From assembly GCA_963758555.1 (NCBI GenBank), contig CAVWVW010000003.1:434001-498000 (forward strand): a DNA stretch of 64,000 bases, read 5' to 3'. Origin of the DNA: CAIUMH01 sp963758555 (lineage in GTDB: Bacteria > Actinomycetota > Acidimicrobiia > Acidimicrobiales > RAAP-2). Each line of letters begins with the position of its first letter. Position 1 is the first letter of the stretch. Under the pieces are notes generated by a model. That model had not been told where the DNA came from. It searched no databases and worked only from the letters and a program-made list of their open reading frames with translations. A program made the translations under genes and the position numbers. Positions 54,662 to 62,392 of the stretch are shown piece by piece.

Positions 54662-54704
54662 CTCAGGCGAGCAGAGTGATCGACGACGCGAAGGCCATCG
54701 TTCG
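54662..54704 (+). repeat. 43-bp direct repeat, copy 2
   Basis: Second copy of the element at 54591. Nothing else is visible in the rest of the 54504-54743 gap. Confidence 0.8.
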
Positions 54705-54743
54705 CGGGTCGGAGCTATGTCGATGTCCTGAGACATCACAGAG

Positions 54744-54815
54744 AGCGGGTGACGGGGATCGAACCCGCATAACCAGCTTGGAAGGCTGGGGCTCTAGCCA
54801 TTGAGCTACACCCGC
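54744..54815 (-). tRNA. tRNA-Gly (anticodon UCC)
   Basis: On the minus strand the sequence folds as a full cloverleaf: acceptor GCGGGTG pairing with CACCCGC, a D arm GCTC/GAGC, anticodon stem CCAGC/GCTGG with loop CTTCCAA (anticodon TCC), and a T arm GCGGG-TTCGATC-CCCGT. The discriminator base is T (encoded A at 54744 on the plus strand). CCA is not encoded. It decodes GGA and GGG. Confidence 0.95.
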
Positions 54816-54894
54816 GTCGGCCGCCTGCAGGGGACAGGCAACGAACGATCAGTCTAGGTCCGCGAGCAGCGGAGGGAGGATTCTCGCCGCCGGG

Positions 54895-54900
54895 TACATT
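54895..54900 (+). promoter_or_regulatory. Candidate -10 box (TACATT) before glbO
   Basis: TACATT ends 7 bases before GTG 54908 and only one base before the alternative GTG 54902, which favours 54908 as the start if the transcript is leaderless. Confidence 0.35.
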
Positions 54901-54907
54901 CGTGCCC

Positions 54908-55312
54908 GTGGGCGACGGTCGGGAGTCTGAGGGCACGACGGACGAGGAGCAGACCCTGTTCGGCCGCGTCGGCGGGGAGCCGTTCTTCGTCGAGCTCGTC
55001 GAGCGCTTCTACCAGGGCGTCGAGCCCGATGAGCAGCTGCGGCCCATGTACCCGGAGGACCTCGAGCCCGGCAAGGCGCATCTGGCACTCTTCCTCATCC
55101 AGTACTGGGGGGGTCCGACCACCTACCAGGCAACTCGCGGCCACCCGCGCCTGCGGATGCGCCATGACCCCTTTGTCATCAACAAGCGGGCGCGCGACGC
55201 CTGGCTCACGCACATGAACGCGGCGGTCAACGCCATGGCGATGGACGAGGACGACCGCTCAGAGCTGCTGGCGTACTTCGACATGGCCGCCCACCAGCTG
55301 CGCAATCGCTGA
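54908..55312 (+). CDS. glbO: Group II truncated haemoglobin
   Basis: A 134-residue haem protein. The two-on-two globin core starts TLFGRVGGEPFFVELVERFY; the proximal histidine lies in RLRMRHDPFVI, followed by RARDAWLTHM with the group II tryptophan G8, and the conserved GGPTTYQATRGHP. Family proteins bind O2 and NO and support redox tolerance. Start is GTG 54908 (or 54902). It is convergent with the RDD protein 30 bases downstream. Confidence 0.9.
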   Translation: MGDGRESEGTTDEEQTLFGRVGGEPFFVELVERFYQGVEPDEQLRPMYPEDLEPGKAHLALFLIQYWGGPTTYQATRGHPRLRMRHDPFVINKRARDAWLTHMNAAVNAMAMDEDDRSELLAYFDMAAHQLRNR

Positions 55313-55342
55313 GCGTCTTCGTGCCGAGGCGCTGAGGGAGTC

Positions 55343-55880
55343 TCAGCCGTTCGGTGCAGGGAGGTCAGCCACCGCCGCGTCGTGGCGGGTGGCAAGCCAT
55401 CGCATGCGCGCCGCTCGGGCATCCCAGTCGTAGACCACGCAGGTCTTCGCCACCCGGTCGGCCCACCCTCGATGATCGGTGCGCAGCACGATGCCGAAGA
55501 GCCCAAGGCCGAAGATGGCGATCGCAAAGGGCAAGGTCAAGGTCCGCAGGACCGCCTGGCGACCCGTGATGGCAGCGCCGTCGACGGTGACCACGCGCAG
55601 GCCGAAGAGCGCCATGCCCAGCGTCTTGCCTGAGAGGGACCACTGGTACGCGAAGTAGAGCGGGTACCAGAGCACCACGAGGACGATGCCGACCCAGCGG
55701 TACTGCACCCAGTGGATGCGAGTGCCCGATGATGAGGCTGACGGCCACGTTGATGCCACCGAGGATGAGGAGCAGAGCCCCCCAGGCGATCCCGACGTCA
55801 CAGGCGATCGCCACGAGTCGGCTGACGGCGCCGGCGTAGTGACCTTGGCGGGTGACGCCCTCCGGTCCCTTCTGCCTCAT
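55343..55880 (-). CDS. RDD-family membrane protein (interrupted by one extra base)
   Basis: The 5' frame (ATG 55880) has GHYAGAVSRLVAIACDVGIAWGAL, the first RDD helix; the 3' frame has WVGIVLVVLWYPLYFAYQWS, then the family block GKTLGMALFGLRVVTVDG and WADRVAKTCVVYDWD. Skipping one base near 55719-55722 joins them into about 178 residues with three or four helices. RDD proteins are membrane proteins of mostly unknown or ion-transport function. It starts in the stop codon of the nonapeptide-repeat gene (ATGA), so the two are an operon. Confidence 0.8.
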
Positions 55881-56380
55881 GAGGCCACCGGTGGCCCCGC
55901 CGACAAGGCACCGGCACTCCTGGCGAGGAGCGGCGGGCCGACGGGGTAGTCGCCCTTTCGCCGCAGCGCCTTGTTGACGATCCGGCTGACGAAGTCATCA
56001 AGACCCACCCCTTGGCTGCGGAGCAGATCCATGCCCTGGGTCAGCGCACCGGTGGTGGACTTCGCGATCAGAGAGCCGAGCTCGGTCTGTTCGATCAGCG
56101 AGTCGACGTCGATCTTGTCGACCAGTGCGTTCACGTCCACGCGAGACATCAGGGCGTCGACGTCGATCCGGGCCACGACCGCGTCGACGTCGATCCGGTC
56201 CATCAGCGCTTCGATGTCGACCGAGGCGACGACCTTGTTCACGTCGATGCGGTCGACGACGTCTTGGACGTCGATCTTGGCCACGAGGGCGTTGACGTCT
56301 AGCGCATCGATCACGCGATTGACGATCTGCTCGGCGATCTTCTGGGCCAAGCGCTCAGGGCTCGGCACCGACGGGCTCAT
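55877..56380 (-). CDS. Nonapeptide-repeat protein, partner of the RDD protein
   Basis: A 167-residue protein. Residues 28-108 are nine perfect-phase 9-residue repeats of the type D-V-[ND]-A-[LV]-[VM]-[DA]-[RK]-[IV] (for example DVNALVAKI, DIEALMDRI, DVDAVVARI), followed by a non-repetitive tail with DFVSRIVNKALRRKGDYP. Similar D-V-N-A-L-L-D-R-V stretches occur before RDD domains in other actinobacteria. The period is short and could form a solenoid or fold against the membrane. No signal peptide. Translationally coupled to the RDD gene. Function unknown. Confidence 0.75.
   Translation of the reverse strand: MSPSVPSPERLAQKIAEQIVNRVIDALDVNALVAKIDVQDVVDRIDVNKVVASVDIEALMDRIDVDAVVARIDVDALMSRVDVNALVDKIDVDSLIEQTELGSLIAKSTTGALTQGMDLLRSQGVGLDDFVSRIVNKALRRKGDYPVGPPLLARSAGALSAGPPVAS
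56057..56299 (-). repeat. Tandem 27-bp repeat, nine copies, coding for nonapeptides
   Basis: Nine in-frame units of 27 bp, diverged at third positions but recurrently containing GTCGAC-rich cores such as GACGTCGAC. The phase is intact throughout: no indel appears within the array. Confidence 0.85.
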
Positions 56381-56399
56381 CGACGCGGACCGATTCGAA

Positions 56400-56417
56400 G
56401 TGTCGTTTCCACGACAC
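56400..56417. other. Perfect 7-bp hairpin upstream of the repeat-protein gene
   Basis: GTGTCGT (56400-56406), loop TTCC, ACGACAC (56411-56417). It lies 20-37 bases upstream of ATG 56380 on the minus strand, in the leader or operator position, and could be a regulator site or a terminator for the damaged frame upstream. No T tract. Confidence 0.4.
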
Positions 56418-56419
56418 GA

Positions 56420-56663
56420 TCATGCCATCGTGCCCGTGATCGGTGGGCGCTGACGGGCGACGGCGCCCCGCCGGCTCACCAGAGCGACCGCGAGGCCATC
56501 GCTGGGGACGACGCCTGCCCAGAGGGCGTGGGCTGCGCCCGCACCGAACAGGGCGTCGATCTCGCCCAGGAGGGCGATGCAGGAGGTTGGAGTCGTGGGC
56601 TCTCGAGGGCCACAGAGCCAAGCGACGAGGGCGCCTGTTCGGCGGCGCTCAGAGGGTGGTCAT
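56420..56663 (-). pseudogene. Possible damaged small gene in the 56381-56723 gap
   Basis: The 343-base gap has no clean gene. On the minus strand a protein-like end, LLGEIDALFGAGAAHALWAG then VVPSDGLAVALVSRRGAVAR, runs to TGA 56420, but to reach the upstream ATG 56663 (MTTL, SAAEQAPSSLGSVALE, AHDSNLL) it needs about four single-base skips, the same kind of defect as in pstB. Codon use of the fragments looks coding. No family recognised. It may be a small actinobacterial protein of about 80 residues, or chance. Confidence 0.25.
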
Positions 56664-56710
56664 CCTCCGCCCGAGCACGCGCACTCGCCCGAAGCCGGGC
56701 GCGCTCGGGC

Positions 56711-56716
56711 TACCGT
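56711..56716 (+). promoter_or_regulatory. Candidate -10 box (TACCGT) before the zinc-ribbon gene
   Basis: TACCGT ends 7 bases before GTG 56724; no Shine-Dalgarno sequence. Supports 56724 as the start. Confidence 0.35.
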
Positions 56717-56723
56717 GGCGGCC

Positions 56724-56975
56724 GTGACTGCTCTCCGCTACCGATGCGCCGCCTGCGGCAACCTCACCCGATTCGACGTGATCACGACCACCACGCTCAA
56801 GGCGTATCACCACTACAGCGTGGGGGGTGATCTCGACGTCCAAGACGCAGAGGTCCTCTCCGAGTCTGTGGACTCGGTCAGCTGTCGCTGGTGTGGTCAC
56901 GGCAGGAACGTCGAGGTGGTCGACGGGTCGTCCGACGAGCTCGACGACACGCCACCAGGAGAGCGCGTGGGGTGA
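56724..56975 (+). CDS. Small zinc-ribbon protein
   Basis: An 83-residue protein: VTALRYRCAACGNLTRFDVI with a first CXXC, a linker containing YHHYSVGGDLDV, then SCRWCGHGRNVEVVDG with the second CXXC, and an acidic tail. Four cysteines make a rubredoxin- or ribbon-like zinc site. The stop overlaps the next gene (GTGA). Function unknown. Confidence 0.7.
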   Translation: MTALRYRCAACGNLTRFDVITTTTLKAYHHYSVGGDLDVQDAEVLSESVDSVSCRWCGHGRNVEVVDGSSDELDDTPPGERVG

Positions 56976-57499
56976 GCGGCCGAGGTCGCCTGACCGACGC
57001 CCAAGCAGCCGCGGTCCTCGCCAACGCCACGCCGCTTGATCGACCATCGGGTGCGAGCCCGCTGGCCGTCAAGCCCTTCACGGCGCGGCGTCTGAGCGGT
57101 GAAGAGATCGTCATCACCCCAAGCACCTCGCATCGCCAGCTCCTCTTGTTCTTGTCGGAGAGCTGCGAGGGCTGCCGGGATCTCTTCGATGCCTCCGGCA
57201 CGCCCTCAGCGTTCGGTCTTCGCGGTGCCGACGAGCTCTTCGTGCTGCTCGCCGAGCAGCCTCGAGAAGCCCCCGGCATCCCAGGGACGACCAGCGCCAG
57301 CTGGCTGGTCTCGACGGAGGCGTTCGCGTTCTTCCAGGTGACCAGCGCCCCGTTCTTCGTCCTCTTCGACCCTGGCTTCACCACCGTGGCCACCGAAGGT
57401 GTGGCCTGGGGCACCGCGTCAGTGCGCTCGGCGGTCGAGCAGGCGGCGTCTGGCTCACCGGAGGTCGAGGCCGTTCGACTCGACGGACCGCCTGCGTGA
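56972..57499 (+). CDS. Thioredoxin-like protein
   Basis: A 175-residue cytosolic protein. A beta-strand RQLLLFLSESCEGCRDLFDA places a CEGC pair (about residues 65-68) as in thioredoxin-fold reductases; SAPFFVLFDPG may be the cis-proline strand. No signal peptide. It starts in the stop codon of the zinc-ribbon gene, so the two are translationally coupled and may act together in thiol redox chemistry. Confidence 0.7.
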   Translation: MSGRGRLTDAQAAAVLANATPLDRPSGASPLAVKPFTARRLSGEEIVITPSTSHRQLLLFLSESCEGCRDLFDASGTPSAFGLRGADELFVLLAEQPREAPGIPGTTSASWLVSTEAFAFFQVTSAPFFVLFDPGFTTVATEGVAWGTASVRSAVEQAASGSPEVEAVRLDGPPA

Positions 57500-57599
57500 G
57501 CAGCGCCGGGCTCGATCGCCACTTGTCACAGCCCACGGGCACCATGTGCCTGTCGCCGTCGGGGCGGCGTGCCCGTCAGGGCGCGAGGAGGACAGAGCG

Positions 57600-57800
57600 A
57601 TGGATGAGCAGATCACGATCGAGTGCGACGGTTGCCGGGGCAGAGAGCTCAACGCCTGTGGTGACTGCGTGGTGTCCTTCATCCTGGGTAGAGAGCCCGG
57701 CGATGCCCTCATCATCGACGCACAAGAGGCCCGCGCCGTGCGCCTCTTGGGGGACGCCGGCCTGGTGCCGCCGCTCCGCTTCGACCAGACGGGCAGCTAG
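57600..57800 (+). CDS. Cysteine-rich small protein
   Basis: A 66-residue protein: IECDGCRGRELNACGDCVVSFI with a C-X2-C and a C-X2-C pair, then a LLGDAGLVPPLRF ending. ATG 57600 has GAGGAGG 7-13 bases upstream. The four cysteines may bind zinc or iron. Small proteins of this type sit near glycosyltransferase/SRPBCC genes in other actinobacteria, but the role is unknown. The 100-base gap before it holds an 8-bp inverted repeat (57535-57576), perhaps a terminator. Confidence 0.65.
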   Translation: MDEQITIECDGCRGRELNACGDCVVSFILGREPGDALIIDAQEARAVRLLGDAGLVPPLRFDQTGS

Positions 57801-57825
57801 CTCAGCGAGCCCAGAGGCGCTCGCG

Positions 57826-59016
57826 GTGACGGCGCCACGCCACCTGCTCGTCACCAACGACTTCCCGCCGAAGGTCGGTGGGATCCAGAGCTACCTCTGG
57901 GAGCTCTGGCGGCGGCTCGATCCTGCGAGCTTCGTGGTGCTGACCGCAAGCTCCGATCCGGCTGCGGCAGCCTTCGATGCGCTCCAAGCTGAGCGAGGGT
58001 TCGAGATCCGACGAGTTCCTCGGTCGATCCTGTTCTTCCCGACCCCGAAGAACGCGCGGCTCATCGAGCGCACTGCTCGCGAGGTGGGCGCCGAGCTCGT
58101 GGTCTTCGACCCGGCCTTTCCCTTGGGCTCCTTGGCGCGCAAGCTCACGCTGCCGTCAGTTCAGCTGCTCCACGGCGCGGAGGTCGCCATCCCCGGGAGG
58201 CTCCCGTTCTCAGCGACGATGCTGCGCCGAGCGCTGCGCGCCTCGGCCGGGGCGATCGCTGCGGGCCCGTACCCGGAGGCCGAGGCTCGACGCGTGGCCG
58301 GAGCATCGATGCCGGCGGTGCTCCAGCTGCCACCGGGCGTCGACGTCGAGCGCTTCGCGCCCTTGGACGCCGACGCTCGTCAGCGAGCACGAGCGAAGCT
58401 CGGACTCTCGGCCGATGGCCCCGTGGTGGTCAGCGTGAGCCGCTTGGTGCCGCGCAAAGGCATGGACACCCTGATCAAGGCCGCGGCTCTCTTGGGGGAG
58501 CGGCACCCCGCGGTGACGGTCCTGATCGGCGGCAACGGTCGAGACAGGGATCGCCTTGAGCGCCTGGTCAAGCGCACGAAGGCCCCCGTGCAGCTCTTGG
58601 GTCGGGTGGCTGACGAGGACCTGCCTGCCGTGGTCGGCGCGGCCGACGTCTTCTGCCTGGCCTGCCGCTCTCGGTGGGGTGGCCTGGAGCAAGAGGGCTT
58701 CGGCATCGTGTTCCTAGAGGCAGCCGCCGCAGGCGTTCCGCAGGTCGCCGGCGCAAGCGGCGGCTCGGCAGACGCGGTCGTCGATGGCGTCACAGGGCTC
58801 GTGCTCAAGGACGCCAAGGATCCCGGCGAGCTCGCGGACGCCTTGGATTCGCTGCTCCGAGAGCCAGAGCGGGCTACGCAGATGGGACGGGCTGGTCGTC
58901 AGCGGGCAGAGGGATCCTTTGCCTACGGTGTTCTCGCCCGTAGTCTGGCGGAGGCGTTTGAGGCCGGGTGGCCGATCTCGATCGGCCCGAGCGACAGCGA
59001 AGAGGAGGTGCCATGA
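57826..59016 (+). CDS. GT4 glycosyltransferase, PimB-like
   Basis: A 396-residue GT-B fold enzyme. It opens RHLLVTNDFPPKVGGIQSYL, has the acceptor-side LHGAEVAIPGRLPF, the donor-binding VSVSRLVPRKGMDTLIKAA, and the E-X7-E motif EGFGIVFLEAAAAGVP. It resembles the mycobacterial alpha-mannosyltransferase PimB', which is also close to SRPBCC and plsC-like genes, so phosphatidylinositol mannoside or glycolipid synthesis is inferred. GTG 57826 is used because upstream sequence has no similarity. Overlaps the SRPBCC gene by 4 bases. Confidence 0.85.
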   Translation: MTAPRHLLVTNDFPPKVGGIQSYLWELWRRLDPASFVVLTASSDPAAAAFDALQAERGFEIRRVPRSILFFPTPKNARLIERTAREVGAELVVFDPAFPLGSLARKLTLPSVQLLHGAEVAIPGRLPFSATMLRRALRASAGAIAAGPYPEAEARRVAGASMPAVLQLPPGVDVERFAPLDADARQRARAKLGLSADGPVVVSVSRLVPRKGMDTLIKAAALLGERHPAVTVLIGGNGRDRDRLERLVKRTKAPVQLLGRVADEDLPAVVGAADVFCLACRSRWGGLEQEGFGIVFLEAAAAGVPQVAGASGGSADAVVDGVTGLVLKDAKDPGELADALDSLLREPERATQMGRAGRQRAEGSFAYGVLARSLAEAFEAGWPISIGPSDSEEEVP

Positions 59017-59453
59017 CGGATCAGACCACCGAGCGGATCCTGGTCGAGGCCGCGCCTGCTGCTGTCTTCGACGTCGCCGTGGACATCGAGCGCTACCCCG
59101 AGTGGGTCGCCGACATCAAAGAGGTCAGCGTCGATGAGCGCGACGGCCTCGGTCGGCCGCTCGTCGTCACCTTCCGAGCGGCCGCCTTCGGGCGCTCGAC
59201 CACCTACACCTTGGCGTATGACTACACCAACGCCCCCCAGGCGCTCTCGTGGCGCCAGGTGGAAGGTGATCTGACGAACCAGCTCGACGGCAGCTATGCC
59301 TTCGCCGCCGCCCAAGAGGGGACCGAGGTCACCTATCACCTCGAGGCCGGCCTGCGAGTGCCGATCCCAGGGTTCATCAAGACCCGCGCCCAAGGTCGCA
59401 TCCAGGCCACCGCACTTCGTGAGCTCAAGGCGAGGGCGGAGTCACAGCGGTGA
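59013..59453 (+). CDS. SRPBCC (polyketide cyclase/coenzyme Q-binding-like) protein
   Basis: A 146-residue START/SRPBCC domain protein: RILVEAAPAAVFDVAVDIERYPEWVADIKEV is the typical first half; a long C-terminal helix (RIQATALRELKARA) closes the hydrophobic pocket. Ligand unknown. ATG 59013 has AGGAGG 6 bases upstream and overlaps the GT4 stop; its own stop overlaps the ROK gene. Homologues lie next to pimB' in mycobacteria. Confidence 0.88.
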   Translation: MTDQTTERILVEAAPAAVFDVAVDIERYPEWVADIKEVSVDERDGLGRPLVVTFRAAAFGRSTTYTLAYDYTNAPQALSWRQVEGDLTNQLDGSYAFAAAQEGTEVTYHLEAGLRVPIPGFIKTRAQGRIQATALRELKARAESQR

Positions 59454-60422
59454 ACCCGGCCCCCCATGGGGTGGCCATAGGGATCGACGTCGGCGGAACC
59501 AAGATCCTGGGCCTCCTCGTCGGTGACGGCGAGGAGATCCTGGCTCGAGCTCAGGTGCCCACCCCCCACCCGGAGGTGCCTGATCTCGGCTTGGCGCTCT
59601 CTGAAGCCATCGCCCGTCTCGTCGGCGTGATCGACCGCGAGGTGCCGTCACGCTGCCCGGTGGGCATCGGCGTGCCAGGACTCGTCGAAGGCTCGTCGAC
59701 GCTGGTCTTCGGACCGCACCTCCAGAGCGCTGGCAGCGCGGATCTCCTCTCGCTTCTCGGCGTGCCTCTCGCCGGTCGGGCGAAGCTCGTGGCGAACGAT
59801 GCTGATCTTGCGGTCTTGGCCGAGCACCGAGCCGGCGCGGCCGTCGGTCATGACGACGTCCTGCTCGTCACCTTGGGCACCGGGATCGGCGGAGGGCTCA
59901 TCGCCAGAGGATCGCCGATCACGGGCGCAGGCTTCGCCGGCGAGGTCGGCCACATGGTGCTCGACGTCAATGGGCCGTGGTGTCCCTGTGGCTCGCGTGG
60001 GTGCTGGGAGCGCTTCGCCTCGGGATCAGGGCTGGGTCGCATCGCGCGTGAGGCAGCGCTCGCCGATCGCCTCGCCTCGGTCGTCGCCTCGGTGGGCGGT
60101 GACCCCGAGGCGGTGCGGGGAGAGGACGTCACCTCGGCGGCGAGAGCCGGCGACCCCGAAGCCTTGGTGATCTTCGACGAGGTGGGATGGTGGCTCGCTC
60201 GCGGGCTGGCCAACCTGATCAGCATCCTGGATCCGACCTGCGTGATCGTCGGGGGCGGCATGGCCGAGACCGCCGAGCTGCTCTTGGCTCCCGCGCAACG
60301 GCACCTGAGTGCGCTGACCGAGGCGGCGGAGGTGCGCGCAGCCACTCACGCTCAAGAGCGCTCACTTCGGCTCCGACGCGGGAGCCGTGGGCGCTGCGCT
60401 GGCGGCGCGGGACGCCCAATGA
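59450..60422 (+). CDS. ROK-family glucokinase (interrupted by one extra base)
   Basis: Phosphorylates glucose or related sugars. IGIDVGGTKILGLLV is the ATP-binding opening, LVTLGTGIGGGLIARG and EVGHM follow, and the ROK zinc motif WCPCGSRGCWERFASG is intact. Near the end the frame is lost after HAQE; skipping C60359 restores AHFGSDAGAVGAALAARDAQ and TGA at 60420-60422, giving 323 residues. Without the repair the frame would run into the next gene as a false fusion. Starts in the SRPBCC stop (GTGA). Confidence 0.88.
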
Positions 60423-61102
60423 AGCTCGGCGTGATGCTCCCGAGCTTCTCCTGGCGCGCCGAGGACGCGCTCGAGCTCGCCGCCAAGGCTGCCGAGGCAG
60501 GCCTCGACGGCGTCTTCTGCTACGACCATCTCTGGCCCATGGGCAACCCCGCTCGACCGGCGCTGGCGCCGTTCCCGCTTTTGGGCGTGGTGGCGCAGCG
60601 TCACCCCACCCTCATCGTGAGCCCCTTGGTCGCTCGGATCGGCCTGGTGGCCGATCACGTGCTGCTCTCACAGTTCGCCGCCCTCTCGCTCCTGGCCGAA
60701 GGCCGCATCATCGCGGCGATGGGCACCGGCGACCATCTGAGCCGACACGAGAACCTCGCCTACGGGATCGACTTCGCGCCGGCCGACGAGCGCCGAGCCG
60801 AGCTCCGCTCCGTGGCCGGGATCTTGCAGGATCGGGGTGCCGAGGTCTGGATCGGAGGCGGAGCCCCAGCGACGGTGGCGATCGCTCGGGATCTGGGCTG
60901 CACGGTGAACCTCTGGGGCTGCTCCGTCGATGACGTGGCCTCGCAGGCTGACACGACCCAGGTCTCCTGGGCGGGCTTGGCACCCGAGAGCGACGACGAG
61001 CTCCGGCGCTTCATCGCCGCGCTGCGTGAGGCGGGTGCCACCTGGGCCGTGTTCGGTGAGGTGACGGACCCTGAGCGCTTGATCCACGCGGCTCAGGGGT
61101 GA
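60419..61102 (+). CDS. Short LLM-family (luciferase-like) oxidoreductase
   Basis: A 227-residue protein opening MKLGVMLPSFSWRAEDALEL, with GVFCYDHLWP, SPLVARIGLVADHVLLSQFAALSLLAEGR and a C-terminal WAVFGEVTDPERLI, all recalling F420-dependent LLM enzymes. At about two-thirds of the usual size it lacks the central EGR-to-GAP insertion. It starts in the stop codon of the restored ROK gene (ATGA). Activity unknown. Confidence 0.75.
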   Translation: MKLGVMLPSFSWRAEDALELAAKAAEAGLDGVFCYDHLWPMGNPARPALAPFPLLGVVAQRHPTLIVSPLVARIGLVADHVLLSQFAALSLLAEGRIIAAMGTGDHLSRHENLAYGIDFAPADERRAELRSVAGILQDRGAEVWIGGGAPATVAIARDLGCTVNLWGCSVDDVASQADTTQVSWAGLAPESDDELRRFIAALREAGATWAVFGEVTDPERLIHAAQG

Positions 61103-61115
61103 GCTGAGGGGCCGG

Positions 61116-61121
61116 TACGCT
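61116..61121 (+). promoter_or_regulatory. Candidate -10 box (TACGCT) before the aminotransferase
   Basis: TACGCT ends 6 bases before ATG 61128; no Shine-Dalgarno sequence. Confidence 0.35.
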
Positions 61122-61127
61122 TGGTCG

Positions 61128-62337
61128 ATGGAATTCCGCCGCATCAACGACCTACCCCCGTACGTGTTCGCTGCCATGAACGAGCTGAAGGCAGCCAGCG
61201 CGCCGAGAGGGTCGCGACGTGGTCGACATGGGCTTCGGGAACCCCGATCTGCCCTCGCCCGAGGTGGCGGTGGCCAAGCTCGCCGAGGCTGCCCAGAACC
61301 CGCGGAACCACCGCTACTCCGCATCGCGTGGGATCCCGAAGCTGCGCCAAGCGGCCGCCGATCTCTACGAGCGCAAGTTCGGCGTCAGCCTCGATCCCGA
61401 GACCGAGGTGGTCTCGACCATCGGTGCCAAAGAGGGGCTCAGCCACCTGATGTGGGTCCTGCTCGGCGAGGGTGACTCGGCCATCGTGCCCTCGCCGTCG
61501 TATCCGATCCACATCTACGCGCCGCTCTTCGCCGGTGCCCAGGTCCACCAGGTCCGCATGGTCGACCCGTCCACCCAGGGCGAGAGCGACCTGAGCCCCG
61601 GCGACTCGTTCTTCGCTGGTCTCGTGGAGCAGTGGGAGAACGCCTGGCCGAAGCCGAGGGTCATCATCTGCTCGTTCCCGCACAACCCCACGACGGCCTG
61701 CGTGGACTTGGCGTTCATGCAGCGACTCGTCGACTTCGCCCGGGAGCACGGAGTGATCGTCGTGCACGACTTCGCCTACGCCGACATCGGCTTCGACGGC
61801 TACGAGCCGCCCTCGATCTTGCAGGCCGAGGGGGCCAAGGAGTGCGCTGTCGAGCTCTACACGCTCACCAAGTCCTTCTCGATGGCCGGGTGGCGCTCAG
61901 CCTTCATGGTGGGCAACGCCGAGATCGTCGCCGCGCTCACCAAGCTCAAGAGCTACCTCGACTACGGGGCCTTCCAGCCCATCCAGATCGCCTCGATCGT
62001 GGCCATGAACGAAGCGCCTGACTACCCGAAGGAGATCTGCGCCATCTACGAGCAGCGCCGTGACGCGCTCTGCTCGGGCCTGTCGCGCCTGGGCTGGGAC
62101 TTCACGCCACCCCAGGGGACGATGTTCGTCTGGGCGCCGATCCCTGACGCCTACGCCGAGATGCGCTCGCTCGAGTTCTCCGAGTTCCTCATCACCGAGG
62201 CTGACGTGGCCACGTCGCCGGGCATGGGCTTCGGCCCTGGCGGCGACGGCCACGTGCGCTTCGCCCTCATCGAGAACGAGCAGCGCATCGCCCAGGCCAT
62301 GCGCAGCTTGAAGAAGGCTCTGCCGAAGCTCGGCTGA
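61128..62337 (+). CDS. PLP-dependent aminotransferase, AlaC/DapC-like (interrupted by one extra base)
   Basis: Class I/II aminotransferase of about 402 residues. The first frame MEFRRINDLPPYVFAAMNEL joins, on skipping C61215, to DVVDMGFGNPDLPSPEV and the rest. Family motifs: SASRGIPKLRQA, TIGAKEGLSHLMW, SFPHNPTTACVD, the aspartate in HDFAYADIGFDGY and the Schiff-base lysine in LTKSFSMAGWR. Most similar in pattern to alanine (AlaC) or LL-diaminopimelate aminotransferases. A TACGCT box lies just upstream. Confidence 0.87.
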
Positions 62338-62378
62338 GCCACTTGCGCCCACCTCGGGCTCGCAGGCCGGCGCATGGA

Positions 62379-62384
62379 TAGCGT
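62379..62384 (+). promoter_or_regulatory. Candidate -10 box (TAGCGT) before plsC
   Basis: TAGCGT ends 8 bases before ATG 62393; no Shine-Dalgarno sequence. Confidence 0.4.
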
Positions 62385-62392
62385 TCCTCCCG

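Noticed and set aside
54591..54704. CRISPR array
   Set aside because: Only two copies, 43-44 bp, with a single 27-base spacer and no cas genes in the window.
54591..54815. tRNA-Gly as a phage or island attachment site
   Set aside because: The direct repeats do not contain the tRNA 3' end and no integrase is nearby.
57535..57576. 8-bp inverted repeat (ACGGGCAC/GTGCCCGT) as a terminator
   Set aside because: The loop is 26 bases and there is no T tract; too weak to list as a separate feature.
59450..61102. A single 550-residue fusion of ROK kinase and luciferase-like protein
   Set aside because: The fusion exists only because an extra base at 60359 removes the ROK stop; the restored frame ends at 60422 with a normal ROK C-terminus, and the LLM protein has its own ATG at 60419.
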